From Pontibacter aydingkolensis (GTDB taxonomy: Bacteria > Bacteroidota > Bacteroidia > Cytophagales > Hymenobacteraceae), in assembly GCF_019443125.1 (NCBI RefSeq), contig NZ_JAHYXK010000003.1, positions 248,001 through 312,000 of the forward strand: DNA of 64,000 nucleotides, written 5' to 3'. The notes beneath the pieces were generated by a model, which ran no database searches, had not been told where the DNA came from, and worked only from the letters and a program-made list of their open reading frames with translations. Below, piece by piece: positions 17,628-29,244 of the stretch. The translations under genes and the position numbers were made by a program. Within the stretch, counting starts at the first letter, position 1, and each line of letters begins with the position of its first letter.

Positions 17628-19529
17628 ATGGAAAATTTCGTAGTATCAGCGCGTAAATACCGCCCGAGCACATTCGATAGTGTGGTGGGGCAGCACCATA
17701 TAACCAATACCCTTAAAAACGCCATTAGCAGCAAGCATTTGGCACAGGCATTCCTTTTCTGCGGACCACGCGGTGTGGGTAAAACCACCTGTGCCCGTAT
17801 TCTGGCCAAAACGATCAACTGCCAGAACATCACCCCGGAAACAGAGGCTTGTAACGAGTGTGAATCGTGCCGCAGCTTTAACAGCAATAGCTCGTTCAAT
17901 ATTCACGAACTCGATGCTGCTTCGAATAACTCTGTAGAGGATATCCGTAACCTGGTGGAGCAGGTGCGTTATGCGCCGCAAACAGGTAAGTACAAAATCT
18001 ATATCATAGATGAGGTGCACATGCTCTCTAACCAGGCCTTCAACGCATTTCTGAAGACCCTGGAAGAGCCGCCATCGTACGCTATTTTTATACTTGCTAC
18101 CACAGAGCGCCACAAAATTATCCCAACTATACTTTCACGTTGCCAGATCTTTGATTTTAACCGGATCAGGATCGAGGACATGGTGCGCCATCTGGGCAGT
18201 ATCGCCACTAAAGAAAGTATACAGGCCGAGCCGGATGCCCTGCACCTTATCTCGCAGAAAGCAGACGGAGCCTTGCGCGATGCCCTGTCTATTTTCGACC
18301 AGATGGTGACCTTCTCGGGTAGCAATGTAACTTACAAGGCTACTGTAGAGAACCTGCACATACTCGATTACGATTACTACTTCAGGCTAACAGACCACCT
18401 GCTGGACCAAAATCTGGCTGGCTCACTGTTGCTGTTCGACGAAATCCTAAAGAACGGTTTCGATGCGCACAACTTTTTAATTGGTATCGCAGAGCACTTC
18501 CGCAGCCTTTTGGTGTGCAAAGATGCTCAGACGATACAACTGCTGGAGGTATCGGATAGCATTAAGGCGAAGTATGCAGAGCAGTCGCAGAAAGCCAGTG
18601 TGTCGTTTTTGCTATCGGGCCTGAACCTAGTAAGCACCTGCGACACCAATTATAAGAGCAGCAAAAACCAGCGCCTGCACGTGGAGCTGTGCCTTATGAA
18701 ACTGGCACACCTGAACGCGGCGTTAAACTTTGCACAAAACGGAACAGAAGCAAAAAAAGCTAAGGTAGCGGACCAGGCACCAGCCTCTACCGGAAATACA
18801 GGTGCCATACCTTCTGTCAGCATGCAGCCTGTCCATACTTCGGGCACGGTGCCATCGCAGCAGATGCAGCAGTCTACACCAGGTAGTGTACCGTCGGAGC
18901 GCATGCAGCAACCGCATACGCCAAACCAGGTACCATCAGAGGGCTTGCAGCAGCCGCCCAAACATCAGGATGTAACACTAGACGCACACCTTAGCCCACC
19001 AAAGGCTCAGGCCGCCCCTGAGCAACCACGCTCTAAAGTACAGCTGCCTCCGCCCAAAAAGCTGAGTAAGTTGCCAAGCTTAAAAGACATAGGCAATGCA
19101 CAAGCCGCTGTGGCTGATGTTGCTGTAGCTGTAGAAGAAGATGATGCTAATTATGGTGCCGCAGTACCTGTAGATGAGGCTCGTCTGAAAACAGTATGGC
19201 ATGCTATACTTCGCCGCAAAAAGGCCGAGAATATGATGGAGTTTACGCTCCTGAATCGCCAGTACCATATTGGGCCGGATAACGAGGTTGTACTCCACCT
19301 AGAAAACCACGTTATGATGGACCAGTTCACGGCTTTGCGACCTGATATACTCCGCGAGCTAAAAAAAGAAACCGGCAACAGAAGTATAAAATTGAGGGCA
19401 GAGGTAGTAGAAGTGCAGGACGAAGGTCGCAAACTTTATACTTCGCAGGATAAGTTTAACTACCTGGCCGAGAAATTCCCGGTAATCGTCGATTTAAAAC
19501 AGCGTTTTGGCTTAGATACTGATTTTTAA
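17628..19529 (+). CDS. dnaX: DNA polymerase III subunit gamma/tau
   Basis: A 633-residue clamp-loader subunit. The start MENFVVSARKYRPSTF is typical of Bacteroidota DnaX; the frame extends upstream only through a TTG inside the promoter. It shows Walker A GPRGVGKTTCA, the zinc-binding Cys cluster (CQN...CNECESC), DEVHMLS and the sensor TILSRCQIF. Domains I-III end near residue 360. A Pro/Gln-rich linker (about 390-480) holds roughly three 14-residue repeats with the theme VPSxxMQQ. The C-terminal tau-like domain follows (about 515-633). An M16 protease gene lies 52 bases downstream. Confidence 0.95.
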   Translation: MENFVVSARKYRPSTFDSVVGQHHITNTLKNAISSKHLAQAFLFCGPRGVGKTTCARILAKTINCQNITPETEACNECESCRSFNSNSSFNIHELDAASNNSVEDIRNLVEQVRYAPQTGKYKIYIIDEVHMLSNQAFNAFLKTLEEPPSYAIFILATTERHKIIPTILSRCQIFDFNRIRIEDMVRHLGSIATKESIQAEPDALHLISQKADGALRDALSIFDQMVTFSGSNVTYKATVENLHILDYDYYFRLTDHLLDQNLAGSLLLFDEILKNGFDAHNFLIGIAEHFRSLLVCKDAQTIQLLEVSDSIKAKYAEQSQKASVSFLLSGLNLVSTCDTNYKSSKNQRLHVELCLMKLAHLNAALNFAQNGTEAKKAKVADQAPASTGNTGAIPSVSMQPVHTSGTVPSQQMQQSTPGSVPSERMQQPHTPNQVPSEGLQQPPKHQDVTLDAHLSPPKAQAAPEQPRSKVQLPPPKKLSKLPSLKDIGNAQAAVADVAVAVEEDDANYGAAVPVDEARLKTVWHAILRRKKAENMMEFTLLNRQYHIGPDNEVVLHLENHVMMDQFTALRPDILRELKKETGNRSIKLRAEVVEVQDEGRKLYTSQDKFNYLAEKFPVIVDLKQRFGLDTDF

Positions 19530-19581
19530 ATCCGTAATATTCTATCTTCGTATAGTCACATCATCACTAACAAGCTAAACT

Positions 19582-22542
19582 ATGACATTCAAAAAGGGAT
19601 TATCTCTGTTTTTGGTTGCGTCAGCCTTTGCGTTTACCCAGTGTAAGAACGAGGCTTACCAGACACAATCAACTGCTGAAACAACCACATCTACGGCATC
19701 AGCCACAGCCGAGAAAGAGTATAAGTACGAAACAGCGCCAAACGATCCGCTGAATGCCCGCATTTACACGTTGGATAATGGCCTGAAAGTATATTTATCC
19801 GATTACGAAGAGGCACCGCGCATACAAACCTTTATTGCAGTGCGCGCCGGTTCTAAAAACGACCCTGCCGATGCCACCGGCCTGGCGCACTACCTGGAGC
19901 ACATGGTGTTTAAAGGCACCTCAGAACTAGGTACCCAGAACTGGGAGAAAGAGAAAGTAGAGCTGGATAAGATTGAAGCCCTGTACGAAAAGTATAGAGC
20001 CACCAAAGACGAAGCTGCCCGAAAAAGAATTTATACCCAGATCGACTCAGTTTCGGGAGTAGCTGCTACTTATGCGGTTGCAAACGAGTACGATAAGATT
20101 TTGGGAGCGATCGGTGCAAAAGGTACCAATGCTTATACCTGGGTAGACCAGACAGTTTACACCAACGACATCCCGAGCAACCAGCTTGAGCGTTGGATAG
20201 AACTAGAGGCTGACCGTTTTGGCGACATGGTGCCACGTATTTTCCATACCGAGCTGGAAGCTGTTTACGAAGAGAAAAACCGCACCCTGGACAGCGATGG
20301 TCGCAAAGTAGCCGAGGTGATCAACACAGCACTTTTCCCGACGCACCAGTATGGCACACAAACGACTATCGGCACCATAGAGCACCTGAAAAACCCTTCT
20401 ATCACCGAGATCAAAAAGTATTATAATAAGTACTACATCCCGAACAACATGGCTATTGCCATGAGCGGAGACATCGATTTCGACCAGACCATCCGTCTGA
20501 TAGATAAATACTGGGGAAGTATGGAGAAGCAGCCGGAGCCGGCGTTTACCGCAGCCAAAGAGCAGCCTATCCAGAAACCAATTGTGAAAGAAGTATTGGG
20601 TCCAGATGCTGAGAATGTGTCTATTGCTTTCCGTACGCCGGGCATTAACGAAAGAGATGCTCTGGTTATACAGATGATCAGCAATTTGCTTTACAACGGC
20701 CAGGCCGGTTTGATAGACCTGAACCTGAACCAGCAGCAGAAAGTGCTACAGTCGTACGCCTATGATACTCCGATGAAGGATTACGGCACCTTTAGAATGA
20801 CCGGTATGCCGCGCCAGGGCCAGACTTTGGACCAGGTGCGCGACCTGTTGCTGCAGCAGCTGGACATGATCAAGAAAGGACAGTTCGATGAGTCGCTGAT
20901 ACAGGCGGTGGTGAACAACGACAAAATCAACACCATGAAGGCGTATGAAGAAAACAGCAACCGTGCAGATGCTTTTGTAACGTCTTTCATCTATGAAATG
21001 CCATGGAATAAATTTGTAAGCCGCCCTGCTGAATTTGCAAGTATAACCAAGCAGGATGTGATGGATGTAGCCAACAAATACTTCCAGAACAACTATGTGT
21101 TGGTGTACAAGAAAACCGGAAAAGACCCGAATGCCACAAAAGTTGAGAAGCCTACCATTACACCGGTAGCCGTAAACCGTGAGGTGCAGTCTGATTACTA
21201 CAAAGCCTTTATGGCCAAGGAAGTACAGCCGCTTCAGCCAGTATTTATCGACTACAAAAAAGACATTACAGAATCTAAGTTAAAGCAGAACATCCCGCTG
21301 CTTTATACTAAGAACAAAGAGAACGGCTTGTTACAGCTATACTACATCCTGGACATGGGCACCAACAACGACCCTAAGCTGGGCATGGCTGTGAACTACC
21401 TGAAGTACCTGGGCACCGACAAGTATACAGCAGAGCAGCTTCAGAAGGAGTTTTACCAGCTGGGCACTTCGTTTGATGTGTTCTCTTCAGGAGATCAGGT
21501 ATATGTAAGCTTAACCGGACTTGATGAGAACTTCGAGAAAGGCCTGAACCTGTTCGAGAGTGTACTGGCCAACCCTAAAGCTGATCAGAAGGCCCTGAGC
21601 GATATGGTGGCCGGTATGCTGAAAGCCCGCGAAGATGCTAAGAAAAACAAAGGTGTTATTCTGCAGCAGGCCATGATGAACTACGCCAAGTATGGCCCTA
21701 AGAATCCTTTCAACACCGTGCTGAGCGAGAAAGAACTGAAAGCCGTGAAACCGCAGGAACTGGTAAACATTATCAAGAGCATCCCCACGTATGAGCACCG
21801 CGTGTTATACTATGGTCCACGTGAAACGGATAATTTGGTAGCAGCCCTTAATACCGGCCATAACGTGCCTGCCACACTTAAGCCGGTACCAGCCGAGAAA
21901 GTGTACAAGGAGATAGACTTTACGCAGCCTACCGTATACTTTACAGATTATAACATGGTGCAGGCCGAGATGATGTTCGTGAGCAAATCCGTACCCTACA
22001 CAAAAGACATTATACCTGTTGTGCGCCTGTATAACGAGTATATGGGTGGCATCGTGTTCCAGGATCTGCGTGAGTCTAAAGCCCTTGCCTACTCTACTTA
22101 CTCGTACTATGGAACGGCTGCTAAAAAAGACCGCGCGAACTACCTGGTATCATACATTGGGGCACAGGCAGACAAACTTTCTGAGGCAATGGCTGGTATG
22201 CAGGCCTTGTTAACGGATATGCCTTTAGCAGATGCTAACTTCCAAAACGCACAGGCTGCGCTTCGTAACAGCATATCTACAGAGCGTATCACTAAATCTG
22301 GCATTTTGTTCGATTACGAGCGTGCTAAGAAGTTAGGCCTGAACTACGACATCCGCCAGGACGTGTATCAGAGCGCCAACTCCATGACCTTCGACCAGAT
22401 GAAGGAGTTCCAGCAGAAGTATGTGAAAGGCCAGCCGCAGGCTATACTTGTGATCGGCGCTAAAGACAAGCTGAACTTTAAAGAACTCGAGAAGTATGGC
22501 AAAGTGAAGCAGTTGGATCTCAAGACGCTGTTTGGGTATTAA
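19582..22542 (+). CDS. M16 family zinc peptidase, probable lipoprotein
   Basis: A 986-residue pitrilysin-type protease. The N-terminus (MTFKKGLSLFLVASAFAF followed by TQC) looks like a lipoprotein signal with Cys22. The inverted zinc motif HxxEH is in HYLEHMVFKG (near residue 102), with the further Glu in ELEAVYEEKNR near residue 225. Two M16 halves follow, the second (about 560-980) lacking the motif, as usual. Residues 130-190 contain a charged, probably helical insertion. It likely digests peptides in the periplasm. It follows dnaX by 52 bases but is functionally unrelated; a strong terminator lies downstream. Confidence 0.92.
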   Translation: MTFKKGLSLFLVASAFAFTQCKNEAYQTQSTAETTTSTASATAEKEYKYETAPNDPLNARIYTLDNGLKVYLSDYEEAPRIQTFIAVRAGSKNDPADATGLAHYLEHMVFKGTSELGTQNWEKEKVELDKIEALYEKYRATKDEAARKRIYTQIDSVSGVAATYAVANEYDKILGAIGAKGTNAYTWVDQTVYTNDIPSNQLERWIELEADRFGDMVPRIFHTELEAVYEEKNRTLDSDGRKVAEVINTALFPTHQYGTQTTIGTIEHLKNPSITEIKKYYNKYYIPNNMAIAMSGDIDFDQTIRLIDKYWGSMEKQPEPAFTAAKEQPIQKPIVKEVLGPDAENVSIAFRTPGINERDALVIQMISNLLYNGQAGLIDLNLNQQQKVLQSYAYDTPMKDYGTFRMTGMPRQGQTLDQVRDLLLQQLDMIKKGQFDESLIQAVVNNDKINTMKAYEENSNRADAFVTSFIYEMPWNKFVSRPAEFASITKQDVMDVANKYFQNNYVLVYKKTGKDPNATKVEKPTITPVAVNREVQSDYYKAFMAKEVQPLQPVFIDYKKDITESKLKQNIPLLYTKNKENGLLQLYYILDMGTNNDPKLGMAVNYLKYLGTDKYTAEQLQKEFYQLGTSFDVFSSGDQVYVSLTGLDENFEKGLNLFESVLANPKADQKALSDMVAGMLKAREDAKKNKGVILQQAMMNYAKYGPKNPFNTVLSEKELKAVKPQELVNIIKSIPTYEHRVLYYGPRETDNLVAALNTGHNVPATLKPVPAEKVYKEIDFTQPTVYFTDYNMVQAEMMFVSKSVPYTKDIIPVVRLYNEYMGGIVFQDLRESKALAYSTYSYYGTAAKKDRANYLVSYIGAQADKLSEAMAGMQALLTDMPLADANFQNAQAALRNSISTERITKSGILFDYERAKKLGLNYDIRQDVYQSANSMTFDQMKEFQQKYVKGQPQAILVIGAKDKLNFKELEKYGKVKQLDLKTLFGY

Positions 22543-22552
22543 CATAGACCTT

Positions 22553-22572
22553 AGACGCAAAGTATTGCGTCT
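22553..22572. repeat. Short perfect palindrome AGACGCAA-N4-TTGCGTCT
   Basis: An 8-base perfect inverted repeat with a 4-base loop, with the context TTAGACGCAA...TTGCGTCTCTAC. It lies between the M16 stop and its terminator. Its style resembles dispersed GTAGAGACGC-type repeats known from several bacterial genomes; only one copy is in the window. Confidence 0.6.
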
Positions 22573-22581
22573 CTACAATAG

Positions 22582-22615
22582 CAAAAGGGGCAGCCAAGTA
22601 TGGCTGCCCCTTTTG
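22582..22615 (+). terminator. Terminator of the M16 peptidase gene
   Basis: A 15-base perfect inverted repeat, CAAAAGGGGCAGCCA against TGGCTGCCCCTTTTG, with loop AGTA, followed by TTTTA. Confidence 0.85.
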
Positions 22616-23273
22616 TTTTATACTTGCGTTCTTGTTTAATGTACCTTCAAAAATTGCAACACACCGCTGTTTCGGATTTACAATCCGGAACCCGTCTAAC
22701 TGCGGATTGTAATCCGCCTGCTTGCCAGTAGCTTCTGCCTTTGCTATTGCGGATTACAAATCCGCAGCTATTAAACTTTCGGATTGCAGATCCGAAAGAG
22801 CGGGGCTTTCATAATTTAAGCTTCAAATATCCTTAACAACATTTGCTAATCATTTTCGGTGTAAACCCTATATTTTGTAGCTAACAACAAAATCATCAAA
22901 TCACTATCAATCAGAGTATTAATAATTATGTTGATAAATAAATTTTAGTCATTAAGCTTTAAAATGCTTTTTATATTAGCATTTTGTTTTATATCTGCTA
23001 AAGAACATTACTGCTGACATCAAACTTAGTCAGCACAATTCAATATAACCCACTCAACCTTATTACTAAAAGCATCAAGCTTTTAATTTCAAACAGCTTA
23101 TCATTTTCTAGAGCTTAGTATACCTAAAGGGTATAATTCTAAACTACAACTTCTTTTATCAATATCATTGCATTGACTATCAAATTGTTATTACGACTTT
23201 GATTCAGCCACACCCCTAACGAATCACATCAAATATCTATAATATTCAATTTCCTATCCTAAAATAAACAGCA
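22616..23273. other. Intergenic region with palindrome cluster and AT-rich stretch
   Basis: The left part holds four GGATT/AATCC palindromes (22671-22797). From about 22810 to 23273 the DNA is very AT-rich and without repeats or genes that I can support; it contains the upstream region of the small membrane protein. Confidence 0.6.
22671..22797. repeat. Cluster of four GGATT-AATCC palindromes
   Basis: Units: 22671-22690 (TTCGGATTTACAATCCGGAA), 22702-22717 (GCGGATTGTAATCCGC), 22749-22765 (GCGGATTACAAATCCGC) and 22777-22797 (core TCGGATTGCAGATCCGA). All share CGGATT-N3-5-ATCCG, but the flanking base and loop change from unit to unit, and spacing is irregular (11, 31 and 11 bases). This resembles REP-like hairpin repeats rather than a CRISPR. 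Confidence 0.8.
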
Positions 23274-23540
23274 ATGCCACAAAGCAAGAAGCCAAGGCAC
23301 AAACACAACCCTGCCAAGGGTATGACCAATCTGCAAGGTCAAAAGACTAACTCAAAAAGAGCTAGCAAAACCATCAAAGTTAATAGATGGCTTAACTTAA
23401 AACTTGAATCTATTACAATCAATATTCCTAGACTCATAGGAATAGTCATCTTAATTTTCTCCATCTTCTTACTTAATAAGATTGGTGGTTACGAAATTTC
23501 AGACATCATACTTTTCTTAGGACTGGCTCAAAAGAAGTAA
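23274..23540 (+). CDS. Small hypothetical membrane protein
   Basis: An 88-residue protein that I do not recognise. The first 45 residues are basic and polar (many Lys/Arg). They are followed by a hydrophobic segment (about 52-68, IPRLIGIVILIFSIFLLN) and a second weaker one (75-85). The gene is AT-rich compared with its neighbours and stands alone after 650 non-coding bases, with a good terminator immediately after the stop. It is probably real because of that terminator and the sensible membrane topology, but it could be a recently acquired or strain-specific gene. Confidence 0.5.
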   Translation: MPQSKKPRHKHNPAKGMTNLQGQKTNSKRASKTIKVNRWLNLKLESITINIPRLIGIVILIFSIFLLNKIGGYEISDIILFLGLAQKK

Positions 23541-23544
23541 CAAA

Positions 23545-23570
23545 AAAGGCTGCCCAATTAGGCAGCCTTT
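23545..23570. terminator. Bidirectional terminator between small membrane protein and icd
   Basis: Ten-base perfect inverted repeat AAAGGCTGCC/GGCAGCCTTT with a 6-base loop, between two convergent genes. Confidence 0.8.
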
Positions 23571-23588
23571 CTCATTTTATACTTCTGC

Positions 23589-26274
<2,686 letters not shown>

Positions 26275-27627
26275 ATGGCACGCTTGTTTACAAAAACAAG
26301 AAATCGGCTTATCTTTATTTTGTCCCTGGTACTGCTTTGTGCTACCGCTACTGTTTCGGCACCGCTGCGCATTATGGCCCTGGGCAACTCTATCACCCAA
26401 TCAAACGCAGAAAACTATAGCTACCGCTATTATCTCTGGAAAAAACTGCTGGACGCCAACATGGAAGTAGACTTTGTGGGCTCGCATGCTGTAAATAATG
26501 GAGGCAACCCTGCCTGGCCCCAGCACCAGGGCAAAAGTTTTGATGCGGATAACGAAGGACACTGGGGCTGGAGCGCAGACCAGATTCTTTACGGACACAG
26601 CGGATTTCCCGGGAATGGCAAACTCAGTCAGTGGCTTACCGACTATACCCCTGACCTCGTGCTCATGCACCTTGGCACCAACGACATGTTCCGCGATCAT
26701 TCCTTAAGTGAAACACTAAATGAACTGCGCGAGGTGGTCAGGCAACTAAGGGCCGACAACCCTAACGTTACCATACTGCTGGCAAAACTAATACCAGCCT
26801 ACGAACCAAAAGTAGGTTATCAGGCAGCAAATAATGTCAGGCTCCTAAACGAGCAGATACCGGCTCTGGTGCAGGAGCTTAATACCACCAACTCGCCGGT
26901 TATACTTGTAGACCAGTACACAGGCTTTGATGCCACCACCGGAGCCGACACCTGGGACGGAGTACACCCCAATGCCAGCGGTGATCAAAAGATGGCGCAA
27001 CGATGGTATGATGCCATTATGCAGGTTACAGCTCCATCTGATGTTGCTTTGCAAAATTTTGATGCTGAAAATACAGACCAGGGTTATGTAGACCTGGATT
27101 GGCAAACAACTCTTGAGAAAAAAAGCTCACACTTTGAAATAGAGCGTGCTTCTGGTACAGGTAGTTTCGCTAAAATTGGCACCGTAAATGGGGCAGGTGA
27201 TTCCAACACCCTGTTAAATTATGACTTTAAAGACGAGACTGCCCCCTATGGTGATTTATACTACAGGCTAAAACACATTGGTCTTGACGGGAACTTCAGA
27301 TATTCTGAAGTTGAGTATGTGAAGAAAGAACAGGTATTAAGCGCCGCGGATGAAATAAATAAGCAGAATGATTTAGAAGTATACCCTACCGTTACCAGCC
27401 TTAAAAGAATTACAGTAGCACTAAGCAATCAACAACCTTATGCCGAGTTGGAGCTAAATATTTACAGCGTGGCCGGTAAGTTAGAACAACGACTTATAAA
27501 ACGATGCGATGCAGAGGGTAGCTTTACTTCAATTATTCAATTAAGCCAAGGCCAGCAGGCGGGTTTATATTTGGTGCAAATAGTAACAGAGAGGGAAAGA
27601 TTCCAGACCAGGTTTATACTTAGGTAG
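26275..27627 (+). CDS. Secreted SGNH/GDSL esterase with T9SS sorting domain
   Basis: A 450-residue protein. The signal segment spans residues 10-28. The SGNH hydrolase domain (about 30-250) has block I ALGNSITQSN with the nucleophilic Ser, block III HLGTNDM and block V DGVHPNASG with the Asp-His pair. Residues 265-360 form a beta-sandwich module often seen before sorting domains (DLDWQTTLEKKSSHFEIER). The C-terminus (about 370-450, LEVYPTVTSLKRITV) is a T9SS type A domain. It probably de-esterifies extracellular polysaccharide or another polymer. It stands alone, divergent from icd and convergent with the phosphoribosyltransferase gene, from which only 4 bases separate it. Confidence 0.9.
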   Translation: MARLFTKTRNRLIFILSLVLLCATATVSAPLRIMALGNSITQSNAENYSYRYYLWKKLLDANMEVDFVGSHAVNNGGNPAWPQHQGKSFDADNEGHWGWSADQILYGHSGFPGNGKLSQWLTDYTPDLVLMHLGTNDMFRDHSLSETLNELREVVRQLRADNPNVTILLAKLIPAYEPKVGYQAANNVRLLNEQIPALVQELNTTNSPVILVDQYTGFDATTGADTWDGVHPNASGDQKMAQRWYDAIMQVTAPSDVALQNFDAENTDQGYVDLDWQTTLEKKSSHFEIERASGTGSFAKIGTVNGAGDSNTLLNYDFKDETAPYGDLYYRLKHIGLDGNFRYSEVEYVKKEQVLSAADEINKQNDLEVYPTVTSLKRITVALSNQQPYAELELNIYSVAGKLEQRLIKRCDAEGSFTSIIQLSQGQQAGLYLVQIVTERERFQTRFILR

Positions 27628-27631
27628 CAGT

Positions 27632-28258
27632 TTATACTTCGTCCTGTTCCTGCAATAGCTGTATTACTTCCTGGTCGGAGGTTTGAGTAAACTCCTCGTA
27701 AAACTGCCCAACAGCCTGAAAAAACGGCGGTATCAGCAGGCATATCACTTCATCTACCATACCTCTGAACCGATCTATTGCCTCGAAGGGGGCTACAGGT
27801 ACGGCAATTACTATTTTGCGAGGCTGTTCTGTTTTAACCAGCTCAATTGTTGCTTCCAGGGTCTTGCCGGTGGCTATGCCATCATCCACAATAATCACTA
27901 CTTTATCTTTTAGCAGAATATGCTGCCTTTTACCCATAAAGAGGTCATACTTTTGCTTCAAGCTTTCCCGGATACGCTGCACCTCACTCTCAATATATTC
28001 GTCGGGTACTTCGGCACGTTTATCAACCGCCACGCTTTTAAGGCTTACTGAGCCAATGGCAAACTCGGGATTAGAAGGGTGGCCTATCTTTTTTGTGAGA
28101 GTAACCTCCAGTGGCATCTCTAAGCTTTTGGCAATTGGCGCCGCCACAGGCACACCCCCGCGAGGTATAGCCAGCACCACTCCATGCTCTCCCTTATACT
28201 TCTGTAACCGCTCGGCCAGCAACTGCGCTGCACTCTCACGGTTTTTGATCATGTCCAT
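27632..28258 (-). CDS. Phosphoribosyltransferase-domain protein
   Basis: A 208-residue protein with a PRTase fold. The PRPP-binding loop is VVIIVDDGIATGKTLEATI (about residues 109-127), and the N-terminal part begins with the usual GVVLAIPRGGVPVAAPIA. Proteins of this form commonly sit beside, or are fused to, dienelactone-hydrolase-like enzymes; here such a gene lies 172 bases upstream on the same strand. The substrate base is not identifiable, and many members are not true nucleotide-salvage enzymes. The space between the two genes is filled by an inverted-repeat element. Confidence 0.85.
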   Translation of the reverse strand: MDMIKNRESAAQLLAERLQKYKGEHGVVLAIPRGGVPVAAPIAKSLEMPLEVTLTKKIGHPSNPEFAIGSVSLKSVAVDKRAEVPDEYIESEVQRIRESLKQKYDLFMGKRQHILLKDKVVIIVDDGIATGKTLEATIELVKTEQPRKIVIAVPVAPFEAIDRFRGMVDEVICLLIPPFFQAVGQFYEEFTQTSDQEVIQLLQEQDEV

Positions 28259-28268
28259 ACTATGTTAG

Positions 28269-28430
28269 TTTTGAATGAGTGATTGAGTGAATGGGTGGAT
28301 AGTTGTTCGTTGATAGTTAATTGTTATTAGTTGATCGCTTGAAAGGCAAGGATAGGTCACTTCCATGTCCGGCCATTTCTGACATAAATCATTCACTCAA
28401 TCAATCATCCACTCATTCTCTCATTAATAT
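28269..28430. repeat. Period-8 inverted-repeat element, GAATGAGT family, copy 1
   Basis: The left arm (28269-28300) is built of 8-base units, GAATGAGT GATTGAGT then GAATGGGT. The right arm (about 28387-28430) is the same theme on the other strand (ATTCACTCAATCAATC...). The spacer is about 86 bases with no gene. It lies exactly between two minus-strand genes. It is more degenerate than the copy at 29904-30074. Confidence 0.8.
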
Positions 28431-29111
28431 TTACGGCTGATCCTGCTTTAACGGGTGTTGCTTGCCTGGCTCGAGGTACTTCCGAAACCAGTCTGTGGCT
28501 AACTGTGCGGCCATCTCCAAGGCTCCCGGCTCTTCGAATAGGTGCGTCGCGTCGGGTACAATCTCCATATCTTTTAGGCATTGCATCCGGTCATGGGCAT
28601 CGCGGTTCATACTAAGCACAGGCTCATCCAGTCCGCCTACAATTAATAGCGTAGGCGATTGCACATCCGGCAGCACAGTGTCGGCCAGGTCGGGACGGCC
28701 CCCACGGCTTACTACCGCTTTTACCATATCGCCCAGAGCAGCTGCGGCACCCAGTGCAGAGGCAGCCCCGGTACTTGCCCCGAAGTAGCCAATGTTGTAA
28801 TCAGTAAGACGGCTGTCTTTCAATACCCAGTTGGTGGCATCTACCAGGCGTTGCGTAATAAGCGGTATATCAAAACGGTTATCGTAGTTCTGGTCTTCCT
28901 GTGGCGTGAGCAGGTCGAAGAGCAATGTACCGAAACCAGAGCGCTGCAGGTGTTCAGCCACAAAACGGTTGCGCGTGCTTAGCCGGCTACTGCCGCTGCC
29001 ATGCGAGAAGATAACCAGCCCTTTTGCATTTTCAGGTACAGCCAGATCGCCGATAAGCGATTCCTGCCCCACCGGGATGTTTACCTGCTCGTTTATACTT
29101 AAGTTTGCCAT
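28431..29111 (-). CDS. Alpha/beta hydrolase, dienelactone hydrolase family
   Basis: A 226-residue cytoplasmic hydrolase. Catalytic triad candidates are visible: Ser in YFGASTGAASAL (near residue 115), Asp in GGLDEPVLS (near 160) and His in DATHLFEEPG (near 190). FSHGSGSSRLSTRNR in the N-terminal third is the oxyanion loop. The family includes dienelactone hydrolases and uncharacterised esterases; substrate unknown. It is the upstream gene of a pair with the phosphoribosyltransferase, an association seen in many genomes, but the two are now separated by a repeat element. Confidence 0.85.
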   Translation of the reverse strand: MANLSINEQVNIPVGQESLIGDLAVPENAKGLVIFSHGSGSSRLSTRNRFVAEHLQRSGFGTLLFDLLTPQEDQNYDNRFDIPLITQRLVDATNWVLKDSRLTDYNIGYFGASTGAASALGAAAALGDMVKAVVSRGGRPDLADTVLPDVQSPTLLIVGGLDEPVLSMNRDAHDRMQCLKDMEIVPDATHLFEEPGALEMAAQLATDWFRKYLEPGKQHPLKQDQP

Positions 29112-29244
29112 AGCTCTATTTATTTAGGTTGCTTTACAGCATAGTGTATGTTTTGAATTACGCCCACAATTTTTAGAAGTTTAAAAGGCCTTTACCTATA
29201 CTTGCCGGCATACGTACTTCAGGTATAAATAACCTCCTGAGGCC

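Noticed and set aside
22671..22797. Possible CRISPR array
   Set aside because: Units are palindromes of different sequence with spacings of 11, 31 and 11 bases; no constant repeat, spacers or cas genes.
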